From the IMG/VR virus record IMGVR_UViG_3300017743_000162, positions 1 to 21,701 of that record: DNA of 21,701 bases. The stretch is one strand, 5' to 3'. The DNA comes from a virus. This document shows, piece by piece, positions 7,079-14,218 of the stretch. A model generated the notes under the pieces. That model was not told the origin of the DNA and made no database searches. It saw only the letters and a program-made list of their open reading frames with translations. The translations under genes and the position numbers were made by a program. How positions within the stretch are numbered: position 1 is the first letter of the stretch; each line of letters starts with the position of its first letter.

Positions 7079-8452
7079 TTAAAATTTAAATTCGGCAAAA
7101 GTTTTTTTAGGAACCTTTTCTTCAGTATACTCCTCTTTGGTTCCAGAGTCAAGCACATCTTCCTGTGCCTTCTGTTCACAGTCATATAATCTCATCTTTG
7201 CACGATCAATACCTACGATAAATCTTTTGTATATAGTAGGATCATTATACCGATTCTTGAGTTGTTTGACCATTATCTGTCCCAACCCCTCAAGCTCCTC
7301 CGTACTAATAAGAGCGAACATAAGATCAGCAGTGGCAGGAAGACCGAATGACTCGCTTGTATCAGTAAGATCCACATCACTGCTAGCAAAACCAGAGCGA
7401 GTCGTCTGAGTAGCGGAGAAGATAGGAACATTAGCCTCAACTGCAAGACCCCTGAGCTCTTCAGCAATCGCCTTAATATAGGAATACGAGTTAACATTTG
7501 TTCCAGTTCTGTAACGAGAAGATGCACATATGTTTAAGTAATCTATGAATATTATATCAGGTTTAAATGATTTTTTCAATGCCAATTCATTAAGCAATGC
7601 TTTAAAATGTCCAGAATGTGCAGATGCAGTTGGATATTCTTTGATAATTAACTGTCCTTGTGTCTTACTTGATATCTTCTTAACCTTCTTATCAAACATT
7701 GGTTTAGGTAAATCGGTTAAGTTTTGTATCGGAGTGTTTAGTAAGTTTGCGTCAATTCGTTCAGCAATTTTCTCTTCTGCCATTTCCATTGTAATATAGA
7801 GTACATTCCGTCCTTGGAGCAACACGGAGCTAGCGAAGTGGCACATGAATAAAGATTTGCCGACACCTGTACCAGCCAACGCGATGTTAAGAGTCTTATT
7901 AGGTAAACCACCTTTGGTAATTTTGTTAAAGTATTCAAGATCAAAGGGGATTTTGTCTTCTGTTCTATGGTAGTACTCGTATCTGTCATCAGAGTTTAGT
8001 ATGTAATCGTGTCCAATATTGTTATCGAAAGAAACAGCAAGTGCATCAGAAAGAATTGAAGGAATCGCATCACGATTTCTTTTCTCATCTTCACCATCAG
8101 CAATATGAATTGACTCCATCAAAGCAAGATAAATCGCACGGTCACGACACCACTTCTCAGTTGTATCTAATAACCATTGATGATCTATAGGTGAGTCATT
8201 TAATTCTTTACTGATATCATTAATGTTCTTAACTTCTTCTGCTGTTAAGTCTGTTCGATTTTCAACCTCAATATTTAGTGCTTCAAGAGTTGCACACGAA
8301 TCATACTTTGTAATAAAAGAAACAAGTTCATCAAATATTATCTTTTCACTTCTTTCTTCAAAGAAATCAGATTGTATAAAAGGAATTGTTTTACGAGCAT
8401 ACTCTTCACTATAAACAAGATTCCGAAGAATCGTAGTTTCAATTCGTTCCAT
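7079..8452 (-). CDS. 41: Replicative DNA helicase gp41 (DnaB-like)
   Basis: This is the hexameric 5'-3' helicase of the T4-type replisome. It unwinds at the fork and works with primase. The 457-residue protein is close to T4 gp41 (475). An N-terminal helical domain (to about 160) precedes a RecA-type motor: Walker A AGTGVGKS at 193-200, the ITMEMAEEKIAERI segment after it, Walker B IFIDYLN at 301-307, and SATQTTRSGFASSD with the downstream arginine-rich segment GIDRAKMRLYDCE. The start ATG at 8452 overlaps the end of uvsX by 14 bases. MazG follows after two bases. All key ATPase residues are present. Confidence 0.95.
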   Translation of the reverse strand: MERIETTILRNLVYSEEYARKTIPFIQSDFFEERSEKIIFDELVSFITKYDSCATLEALNIEVENRTDLTAEEVKNINDISKELNDSPIDHQWLLDTTEKWCRDRAIYLALMESIHIADGEDEKRNRDAIPSILSDALAVSFDNNIGHDYILNSDDRYEYYHRTEDKIPFDLEYFNKITKGGLPNKTLNIALAGTGVGKSLFMCHFASSVLLQGRNVLYITMEMAEEKIAERIDANLLNTPIQNLTDLPKPMFDKKVKKISSKTQGQLIIKEYPTASAHSGHFKALLNELALKKSFKPDIIFIDYLNICASSRYRTGTNVNSYSYIKAIAEELRGLAVEANVPIFSATQTTRSGFASSDVDLTDTSESFGLPATADLMFALISTEELEGLGQIMVKQLKNRYNDPTIYKRFIVGIDRAKMRLYDCEQKAQEDVLDSGTKEEYTEEKVPKKTFAEFKF

Positions 8453-9446
8453 ATGAGAATGATGCCTTTGAGATTTCGTCTAATTTTTCCAATACTTCTG
8501 GTGTGAAGTACTTTTCTGGTTCTGCATATATCTGTTTTGCATATATTTTCTTACCATCTATCTCATATCTACCAGCAACATTCTTCCACATACCACCGAG
8601 TTCTCCCAATTCAAGAAGACCATAGTATCTATCAAGACCTCTCTCATCATAGTAGAGTCTTATTTCGACTTGTTTGTTTTCTCTTGAGAGTCTACTTTTA
8701 GCCGTCTTAGCTTTAATAATGTTTCCAACAACCTCTGTCTTATCCTTTTCCTTTTTTTTGCTGAGATAAATGATTGTAGACGAGGCATATTTGAGGCCAC
8801 TGCCTCCTCCCATTTCTTTAGTTGGGACATAAGATCCGATAACATCGTAAGTGTGGTTTGTAACTATAAGTGGAATATTTGCTTGACCAAGTTTTAGTGT
8901 GAGCATACGGAATGCTCCCTTAACAAGTTGAGATTTGGTCATGTCTCTAACCTGTTTATCATCTAATGCGTCTCTTATTTCCTTCTCTGTAGAGAGCATA
9001 CCTAAAGAGTCTAACACAAACATACAGGGTTTGCGACTCTCCTCTTCTGTCTTGAGGTATATATCTACTGCACGAAGTGCTTTACTTCTAAACTCTTCAA
9101 TTGTTACGACATTGACAACAACCAACCGTGATGTATCAATTCCACGAGACTCCAGTAATCCTTTAGTGACTGCTGCTTCAGTGTCAAAATAGAGACAATA
9201 CCCATCAGGGTTAGTGTCCAAAAAGTTCTTGACGACAGCAAGTGCAAAATAAGTTTTACCAGTAGACGACTCACCAGCAATGGCAGTAATACGATTGCTA
9301 GAAACCCCGCCAAGAATAGACCCACTAATGAGTCCATTAAAAATGTAGGATCCAGTGTCAATGAATCTTTCAGTTTCATCAATATCCGACGCAAGTTGCG
9401 TATATTCATCCCCGATCTCTTTTACTATCTCTTTTAAAAAATCCAT
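8439..9446 (-). CDS. uvsX: UvsX recombinase (RecA-like)
   Basis: UvsX is the phage strand-exchange ATPase used in recombination-dependent replication and repair. I place the start at the ATG at 9446 (MDFLKEIVKEIGDEY); the longer frame uses a TTG at 9470 that would overlap the upstream 46-residue gene, and the ATG lies one base after that gene's stop. The 335-residue product has Walker A GESSTGKT at 58-65, the ATPase Glu region YFDTEAAV, Walker B MFVLDSLG around 142-148, and GGGSGLKYASSTIIYLSKKK corresponding to DNA-binding loop 2 and the strand after it. The C-terminal region ends SYGTN. It overlaps gp41 by 14 bases. Confidence 0.95.
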   Translation of the reverse strand: MDFLKEIVKEIGDEYTQLASDIDETERFIDTGSYIFNGLISGSILGGVSSNRITAIAGESSTGKTYFALAVVKNFLDTNPDGYCLYFDTEAAVTKGLLESRGIDTSRLVVVNVVTIEEFRSKALRAVDIYLKTEEESRKPCMFVLDSLGMLSTEKEIRDALDDKQVRDMTKSQLVKGAFRMLTLKLGQANIPLIVTNHTYDVIGSYVPTKEMGGGSGLKYASSTIIYLSKKKEKDKTEVVGNIIKAKTAKSRLSRENKQVEIRLYYDERGLDRYYGLLELGELGGMWKNVAGRYEIDGKKIYAKQIYAEPEKYFTPEVLEKLDEISKASFSYGTN

Positions 9447-9447
9447 A

Positions 9448-9588
9448 CTATGTTTCAATGTTGTATTCAATAGTTACTATTTTAGATGACTTACCTTGAC
9501 TATTCCCATAGGAGTTGTAAGTAATCTTACCTTTGAGTTGTTTTGCAATGTCATCAAGTTGTTGCAAAAGTTCTTTTTCATCTTTCAT
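9448..9588 (-). CDS. 46-residue protein between the 61-residue gene and uvsX
   Basis: I read this directly. The ATG at 9588 overlaps the stop of the 61-residue gene as TAATG, and the frame ends TAG at 9448-9450, one base before the uvsX start. The product begins MKDEKELLQQLDDIAKQL (a charged helix), then KGKITYNSYGNSQGKSSKIV and ends TIEYNIET. It fits the spacing of the operon perfectly and leaves no intergenic base unused, which is the main evidence for coding. Function is unknown. A small partner of UvsX (as UvsY is in T4) is a possibility only because of position; no sequence similarity to UvsY is claimed. Confidence 0.65.
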   Translation of the reverse strand: MKDEKELLQQLDDIAKQLKGKITYNSYGNSQGKSSKIVTIEYNIET

Positions 9589-9773
9589 TATATCACCATA
9601 TTATGTTCTTCGCGAAGAATCCTTTTGTAAGGCCCTCCGGGATTTGCATCCATAACTTCTTGAACTAACTTCATTTTATCATATAAATCACCACACTTAT
9701 CTTCACTCTTTCGACATCTCCACAGTGCAGTAACTATGTAGTCGAACTCTTGTTTATCAATTGGTAAGTCCAT
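9588..9773 (-). CDS. Small conserved protein of unknown function
   Basis: This encodes 61 residues: MDLPIDKQEFDYIVTALWRC, then RKSEDKCGDLYDKMKLVQEV and MDANPGGPYKRILREEHNMVI. It is a short, probably helical protein with two cysteines that are too far apart for a CxxC zinc site. I recall similar short proteins between gp43 and uvsX in T4-like cyanophages. Its start overlaps the end of gp43 by one base and its stop overlaps the next ATG, so it is translationally coupled on both sides. Confidence 0.75.
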   Translation of the reverse strand: MDLPIDKQEFDYIVTALWRCRKSEDKCGDLYDKMKLVQEVMDANPGGPYKRILREEHNMVI

Positions 9774-12274
9774 TATGTAAAAAATAGTTCAAGGTTTACA
9801 GTTTTTTCGACATTCCACCCAATAGCATCAAGTATTGCTTTAAGTGGTTCTAAGAAACTCTTCTCAAATTGTAGTTCATAATCTATGTATTTGTCAAGTT
9901 TAAGTTCTCTTGGAAAGTCCTGAATAAAGGATACTACATTTTCTTGGATGATGTTTGGTTTTTTAAGATATATGAATTTGATCTTTTCACCATTACCAAT
10001 CAGTGAATACTTCTTGTCAAGTTTATTCTTTTTAATATAGAAATTAAAAAGCAATGCCCCACGAGCATGTATCGGTGTGCCTTTACAATAGATGTCTGTG
10101 CGTGAATGATACTTCTTGACATTTGATACTGTGCGAGGGAATGCAATCTCTTCTGGTGGAAGTGTTTTGAACTTTGTACGACATTCATCAATATAATCAA
10201 TCACTTCCTCTTCAGTTCCATTCATCATAATCTTGAGACCATTCTTAATCATTGTGCGACAAGGTGCAGGAGTTGAGGATTTAACTGCCTCAATACCCAT
10301 CATCTTGAGATTAGGTTCTTCATATCTTACACCCTCACTATCCCATACATTTAGAATATATCTTTTCTTTGCTGTCCATATACCACGCTCTGCGATGTTT
10401 TCCCTTTTCATAAACATCATTTGATCATAAGCATTTACATAATTTGCTAATTCTTTGTATGATGTGTCGATGAAGGGTTCAAACTTCTCTTCACAAATTT
10501 TATCGATGAACGAAACAATGCTCTCAGCATCCTTCTCTCTATCTTTGTAGACAACATCCACCAAAGGGCCAAGATTGAGATAGATTGAATCAGTATCACT
10601 AGCAATAACATAATCGGTATCTTCTGTTTTAAGGATTTTATTTAGATAAGCATTCATCTTATTCTCAATCCATCGAATACTTACCTGACCTGAAAGAGTG
10701 ATTGCTTCAGCATTTGCTAGTTTGTAATAACGAAAGTACTGATTGCCGATAGCACCATAAGCACTATTAAGTTGTATCTTCCTCGCCATTTGAATGTTGT
10801 TACATCTGGAAATCTCTTTCTCAAGAGTTTTCGTCTTCGTCTTTTCATATTGTTGCTTTGCCTCCAACATCTTCTTTTTATATATTGTTCGATCTTTGTA
10901 GATCTTTTCCATCAATTCAGGTAAGAATCCACGAACATCTTTACGATACATTGCACCATTTGCACAGACAGCACTGTCTTTATACAATTCAAAGTTTACA
11001 TCTTCTGCGAGGATTTTATCAACAGTAGCAGAGGGATGCCTTTGATCAATAAGAGTTTCTGGAGAAATATTATACTGCATAATCAAATGCGGATATAGAG
11101 AGTTAAGGTCAAAACTCACCACCCAATCATACTTTCCGGGAATTGGTTCTTTAACATATGCACCTGCATACTTTTCATTCTTTTGTGATCGATTCTTTGG
11201 AGGAATAACAATATTTCTTTTTTTAAGATAATTATAGATGATGGTATCCCACATACGAACCTGCGAGAATACATCAACATAGTTTGCTTTTGCATCATAT
11301 GCCATTGTAATTGCAAGTTCAATCAACTTCATCTTATCTTCCAAGCGGTCAACAAGTTCCACATCAATGATGTTGTATTCAACAAACTTCTGCCAACCTT
11401 GTGTATAAAAGTCCTTGAATGTATCAAACTCACTGTGATCTAACTTCTTCTGTCCAAGTTCAACACTTGCAATATAATCCAAACGATAGGACTCTTGTGC
11501 CTTGTATGTAAATTTCTTGTAAAGATTTAAATAATCAAGTTGAGTAATGCCACCAACATCATATGCAATATTCTTACGACCTGCAATATAAATCTCATCT
11601 TCAGTAACAAGGCCCCAAGGAGAAAGTCTCTTCATTAACTTAGAACCAAGAACTCTTTCCAATCTACGCGATAGATAGGGGATATCATATAATTCAATGT
11701 TCCAACCTGTAATTACTTCTGGAGTATTCTCTTCAATCATCCACCAGTTGATAAAAGCATTTAGAAGTTCATACTCTGAATTGAATGACTTGTAAATGAC
11801 ATTATCTTGTTTGTTATTAAATGGCCCCTGACCCCATGTGCGAATCTGTTTTGTTGTATAGTCCTGTATTGATATAAGTAGTATTTCTTCTGCCGAAGAT
11901 TCTACATCAGGGAATCCATTCTCAGACTTCACCTCAATATCAAGTGTAGTTAATTTAATCTTGCTTATATCAAACTTGACTTCTGGTTCCGGATACATCT
12001 CAGAGATGTATTGATAGATATATCTGTCATTTCCGTAGATATCAAAATTCTGTACACCATCATATCTTTTGAAGAACTCACGACAATCACGAACTGAACC
12101 GGGATTGATTGGTTCAACAGATTCACCAGTAAGAGTCTTATACTTAGTATTCTTTTTTGAAGAGACGAAAAGAGTTGGGGCAAAAGATTCTCGTACCATG
12201 AAATGTTTACCATTCTCATAACCACGAACTAAAAAATTATTTCCAACTAATTGAACATTAGTATAGAATCTCAT
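9773..12274 (-). CDS. 43: DNA polymerase gp43 (family B)
   Basis: This is the replicative DNA polymerase with proofreading. The 833-residue protein is somewhat shorter than T4 gp43 (898). Exonuclease motifs are Exo I LDIEV (D112, E114), Exo II NIELYD (N192, D197) and Exo III YNIID (Y300, D304). Polymerase motifs are A DLNSLYP (from D389), B KIQLNSAYG (K499 to G507) and C SDTDS (D560, D562), with a KKRY segment downstream. The C-terminus VNLELFFT looks like a clamp-binding tail, the place where T4 gp43 contacts gp45. No intein or split is seen. The ATG at 12274 overlaps the stop of the endonuclease gene by four bases. Confidence 0.97.
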   Translation of the reverse strand: MRFYTNVQLVGNNFLVRGYENGKHFMVRESFAPTLFVSSKKNTKYKTLTGESVEPINPGSVRDCREFFKRYDGVQNFDIYGNDRYIYQYISEMYPEPEVKFDISKIKLTTLDIEVKSENGFPDVESSAEEILLISIQDYTTKQIRTWGQGPFNNKQDNVIYKSFNSEYELLNAFINWWMIEENTPEVITGWNIELYDIPYLSRRLERVLGSKLMKRLSPWGLVTEDEIYIAGRKNIAYDVGGITQLDYLNLYKKFTYKAQESYRLDYIASVELGQKKLDHSEFDTFKDFYTQGWQKFVEYNIIDVELVDRLEDKMKLIELAITMAYDAKANYVDVFSQVRMWDTIIYNYLKKRNIVIPPKNRSQKNEKYAGAYVKEPIPGKYDWVVSFDLNSLYPHLIMQYNISPETLIDQRHPSATVDKILAEDVNFELYKDSAVCANGAMYRKDVRGFLPELMEKIYKDRTIYKKKMLEAKQQYEKTKTKTLEKEISRCNNIQMARKIQLNSAYGAIGNQYFRYYKLANAEAITLSGQVSIRWIENKMNAYLNKILKTEDTDYVIASDTDSIYLNLGPLVDVVYKDREKDAESIVSFIDKICEEKFEPFIDTSYKELANYVNAYDQMMFMKRENIAERGIWTAKKRYILNVWDSEGVRYEEPNLKMMGIEAVKSSTPAPCRTMIKNGLKIMMNGTEEEVIDYIDECRTKFKTLPPEEIAFPRTVSNVKKYHSRTDIYCKGTPIHARGALLFNFYIKKNKLDKKYSLIGNGEKIKFIYLKKPNIIQENVVSFIQDFPRELKLDKYIDYELQFEKSFLEPLKAILDAIGWNVEKTVNLELFFT

Positions 12275-12684
12275 TGTTTCCCCTCAAGATATACAATTAT
12301 TTTTTTGATGCCCTCTATATCATCACCATGCAAACCCATAGATGTATTACATTTTTTACATATCCAACCACGAAACTCTTCTTTGACTGAATCATGATCA
12401 AAACACACACCTGACATTTCTTTATCATGAGTCATTGAAATGCCACAACATTCACAGGGAGTTCCTGCAGGAGGTTTTGTATATGTTCCTTTTTTCTTGA
12501 TAGCAACTCTTTTAGTCCTATCAGAATGTGTCCGACATGATATACAGATCTTACGACGAAATCTTTGTGAACCATAACAATTCCAACCAAAAGCATCAAT
12601 AGGTTTTATCTCCCCACATTTATTACACTTTCGAGTTGAATCCTCTTCTAATTCAATTCCAAGTGCTTCAGCAAGTGCATTCAT
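12271..12684 (-). CDS. Endonuclease VII-like nuclease with extra zinc ribbon
   Basis: This 137-residue protein is a member of the recombination endonuclease VII family (beta-beta-alpha-metal fold). T4 endonuclease VII (gp49) resolves branched DNA before packaging. The core is visible: CECC (C77, C80), CFDHD with D96 and H97, FRGWICKKCN with C109, C112 and N113. The cysteines would hold zinc, and the Asp-His and Asn match the catalytic Asp, His and Asn of the family. An additional N-terminal ribbon has CNKC (C20, C23) and CISC (C47, C50). It overlaps gp43 by four bases. It could be the phage resolvase or a freestanding homing-type nuclease; the sequence alone does not decide. Confidence 0.85.
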   Translation of the reverse strand: MNALAEALGIELEEDSTRKCNKCGEIKPIDAFGWNCYGSQRFRRKICISCRTHSDRTKRVAIKKKGTYTKPPAGTPCECCGISMTHDKEMSGVCFDHDSVKEEFRGWICKKCNTSMGLHGDDIEGIKKIIVYLEGKQ

Positions 12685-12947
12685 CAGGCAATCAAATCAA
12701 GATACTCAGCCAGTATAGCAGATGTTGGAGTAACTAGTGTAAGAATACTGTCAGAATGTATCATCATTTCAGTCTGTGATGTATAATCCAACCAAGTTTC
12801 TAGTTTATATTCATCATTTTCTTTGACCATTTTATATGGTTTGATCATTTTACAATCAGGGCCACCAAGTTCGGTATCCATTTCCATGATCTGTGATATC
12901 AATAAATCACCATTCTTAAGTAGTAAGCAATTAATAATCTGATCCAT
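12684..12947 (-). CDS. Small Sm-like beta-barrel protein, paralogue of the next gene upstream
   Basis: This encodes 87 residues, MDQIINCLLLKNGDLLISQI then MEMDTELGGPDCKMIKPYKMV and a C-terminal strand region (DSILTLVTPTSAILAEYLDL). The order of a K-x-G-D/E-x-x-I-x-x-hydrophobic first strand pair, a later xxPxxV strand and a terminal VTP segment repeats in the proteins at 12931-13239 and 20945-21229. That pattern resembles the strand layout of Sm/LSm folds, but the similarity is weak and by eye. The start overlaps the upstream gene by 17 bases and its stop overlaps the endonuclease start as TGATG. Confidence 0.7.
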   Translation of the reverse strand: MDQIINCLLLKNGDLLISQIMEMDTELGGPDCKMIKPYKMVKENDEYKLETWLDYTSQTEMMIHSDSILTLVTPTSAILAEYLDLIA

Positions 12948-13239
12948 TTATCTTCTCCGTATACATTTTTTTGACGCTTTCAATTGGTTCGACTAAGGCA
13001 ACTACCTGATTTACAGATACAGGTACATCTTCCTCATCACTAATTATAATCCAACTTGTCAGTGTAATTTCAACTGATGTCTTTGGATCTTTTTCTTCGG
13101 TGAGATATACCGGTGAGTTTATAACAACCTTATGAGGTTTGTTAAACAGATATGCGATTGGTTTATCTTCAGATACGATTTCTTTCATATCTGCAATAAT
13201 CTGATCACCTGATTGAAGAACTGCAAGTTTGATTGACAT
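12931..13239 (-). CDS. Small Sm-like protein, first gene of the polymerase operon
   Basis: This encodes 102 residues: MSIKLAVLQSGDQIIADMKE, then a hydrophobic strand YLFNKPHKVVINSPVYL, a strand EITLTSWIIISDEEDVPV, and VNQVVALVEPIESVKKMY. The SGDQIIADM motif parallels SGEDVIADI in the protein at 20945-21229, and LKNGDLLISQI in the downstream neighbour, so these are three diverged copies of one family. The family recurs in T4-like cyanophages with no assigned function that I know. It is preceded by an AU-only hairpin ending one base before the ATG, and by a strong promoter about 95 bases upstream. Confidence 0.75.
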   Translation of the reverse strand: MSIKLAVLQSGDQIIADMKEIVSEDKPIAYLFNKPHKVVINSPVYLTEEKDPKTSVEITLTSWIIISDEEDVPVSVNQVVALVEPIESVKKMYTEKINGSDY

Positions 13240-13240
13240 C

Positions 13241-13256
13241 TTTAATAATAATTAAA
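13241..13256 (-). promoter_or_regulatory. AU-only hairpin abutting the start codon of the first polymerase-operon gene
   Basis: On the minus strand TTTAAT and ATTAAA pair (6 bp, loop TATT), and the stem ends one base before the codon ATG at 13239. No clear purine-rich ribosome site is left upstream. In T4, RegA binds AU-rich sequence at start codons, and gp43 binds a hairpin before its own gene, so a translational operator is a reasonable hypothesis. Confidence 0.35.
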
Positions 13257-13332
13257 ATGGCAGATTCCTATAGCCGCTATTCCTGAACCTACCAAAGGGG
13301 AACACCGCAGCCAGTATTTCTCTGACTCTTTT

Positions 13333-13360
13333 ATTATACCATAAAAAAAGGGATCGTCAA
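13333..13360 (-). promoter_or_regulatory. Near-consensus sigma70-type promoter for the polymerase operon
   Basis: On the minus strand TTGACG (13360-13355) is followed after 16 bases by TATAAT (13338-13333), with an extended -10 TGG directly before it. Both boxes are at or near consensus for host sigma70/SigA. Transcription would start near 13325 and give a leader of about 85 bases before the ATG at 13239. The -35 box lies in the loop and 3' stem base of the terminator hairpin at 13349-13367. It fits early expression by host RNA polymerase of gp43, uvsX, gp41 and mazG. Confidence 0.72.
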
Positions 13361-13367
13361 GATCCCT
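13343..13367 (-). terminator. Rho-independent terminator after the 105-residue gene
   Basis: On the minus strand AGGGATC and GATCCCT form a perfect 7-bp stem (13367-13349) with loop TTGAC, followed by a run of seven T (13349-13343). It begins inside the stop codon of the 105-residue gene. This is the cleanest intrinsic terminator in the window and ends the gp62-regA-Hsp20 unit. Confidence 0.85.
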
Positions 13368-13683
13368 AAAGTATTGCTTTCATAATAAACTCATTAGATA
13401 ATATAGGATCACCAAATAGATCTAATTGTATTTGATCTGCATCTACCTCAACATCATCCTTATTCTTACGACAATGCAACCAGTAATAAGTACCATTCTC
13501 CCTCTTATAGAAGAAACTGGTGTTGTGTGAGTCTAGACATGCTACATGAAGCACATATGGATATGTTACCTTACGATTTGGATCTGGTTTGGTTGACTTA
13601 CCCATGCTTCCATACATGGGTTCTTTACCACTACCATGAGCAGAAGGTGTGTCTCTTATGACATGCCAATCATAACCTGTCAT
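13366..13683 (-). CDS. Unknown 105-residue protein downstream of Hsp20
   Basis: The product begins MTGYDWHVIRDTPSAHGSGK and contains a Gly/Ser/Lys-rich loop, then a compact beta-like region (VTYPYVLHVACLDSHNTSFF, followed by GTYYWLHCRKNKDDVEVD) and an acidic C-terminus (QIQLDLFGDPILSN). I see no catalytic motif. QLDLFGD resembles the QxxLxLF clamp-binding type of peptide, so an interaction with the gp45 clamp is conceivable, but that is a weak motif. It starts two bases after the Hsp20 stop and ends in the terminator, so it is the last gene of that unit. Confidence 0.7.
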   Translation of the reverse strand: MTGYDWHVIRDTPSAHGSGKEPMYGSMGKSTKPDPNRKVTYPYVLHVACLDSHNTSFFYKRENGTYYWLHCRKNKDDVEVDADQIQLDLFGDPILSNEFIMKAIL

Positions 13684-13685
13684 AT

Positions 13686-14120
13686 TTAAAGGTAATCCTT
13701 TCTTGCATGATGATCTGGTACTATCTTACCCAACTTAACGGTAAGAAGTCCATCTTTGAATTGAACCTCTCGGACTTCAACATCTTCTGAAAGTGCCCAT
13801 TCTCTTGTGAAAGATCTCTGAGCCAGTCCTTGATGGACATACTCGGATCCTGTCTCCTTAGTTTCTTTCTGTCCCTCAACAATAAGTTTTCCATATTCAG
13901 TGTAGACCTTAAGTTCTTTTTTACCAAATCCTGCAAGAGCAATCTCAAGTAATGACTCAACATTATTTACATGAATTAGATTGTAAGGTGGATAGTTTGT
14001 TGCGGTTTCGTAACTATTAAAAAAGCGGTCAAGGTAATCATCCATACCAATCCCGTTCTTTGAAATTATTTTCATCAACTCTGGTAAGTTTGCAGAGTGA
14101 TATCTCTGTAGTGAAGTCAT
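13686..14120 (-). CDS. Small heat-shock protein Hsp20 (alpha-crystallin type)
   Basis: Small heat-shock proteins hold unfolding proteins in an ATP-independent way. The 144-residue protein shows an alpha-crystallin domain like IbpA/HspA: YPPYNLIHVNN (43-53), LLEIALAGFGKKEL (57-70), GKLIVEGQKE (77-86), YVHQGLAQRSFTREWALSED (94-113) and FKDGLLTVKLGKIVP (121-135). A 40-residue N-terminal arm precedes it; the short C-terminal tail lacks an IxI motif, which may limit oligomer size. Hsp20 genes are characteristic of T4-like cyanophages. The start at 14120 has the strong ribosome site AAGGAG, and a structured leader lies upstream. Confidence 0.93.
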   Translation of the reverse strand: MTSLQRYHSANLPELMKIISKNGIGMDDYLDRFFNSYETATNYPPYNLIHVNNVESLLEIALAGFGKKELKVYTEYGKLIVEGQKETKETGSEYVHQGLAQRSFTREWALSEDVEVREVQFKDGLLTVKLGKIVPDHHARKDYL

Positions 14121-14148
14121 AGTTCTCCTTTTAAGCGAGTGTAAATTA

Positions 14149-14165
14149 TGTCCCCGAAGGCGACA
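14149..14165 (-). promoter_or_regulatory. UUCG-tetraloop hairpin in the Hsp20 leader
   Basis: On the minus strand TGTCGCC-TTCG-GGGACA folds as a stem closed by a C(UUCG)G tetraloop with one bulged G. It lies about 29 bases before the Hsp20 ATG and well upstream of its AAGGAG site. No T-run follows, so it is not a terminator. It may stabilise the 5' end of the mRNA. Confidence 0.45.
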
Positions 14166-14169
14166 TTAC

Positions 14170-14177
14170 TATTTAAC
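14170..14177 (-). promoter_or_regulatory. Weak late-promoter-like box (GTTAAATA)
   Basis: Two mismatches from TATAAATA, about 50 bases before the Hsp20 start in the 98-base gap after regA. It would allow Hsp20 expression late, when head proteins are being folded. The match is weak. Confidence 0.2.
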
Positions 14178-14193
14178 CATATAAACATTATAA

Positions 14194-14212
14194 AGGGGAT
14201 GTTGAATCCCCT
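14194..14212. terminator. Hairpin after regA, probable weak terminator
   Basis: AGGGGAT and ATCCCCT pair (7 bp, 5-base loop) seven bases after the RegA stop. On the minus strand the stem is followed by TTATAATG, a poor T-tract; on the plus strand it is followed by ACTTTTTT. It may attenuate the regA transcript or protect its 3' end. Confidence 0.5.
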
Positions 14213-14218
14213 ACTTTT

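Noticed and set aside
9447-9470. Longer uvsX starting at TTG 9470 (eight extra residues)
   Set aside because: It would overlap the 46-residue gene; the ATG at 9446 is one base after that gene's stop and gives the family-like MDFLKEI start.
14186-14193. TATAAT on the minus strand just after the regA hairpin as a sigma70 promoter for Hsp20
   Set aside because: No -35-like box lies 16-18 bases upstream; the nearest TTCAAC is 8 bases away.
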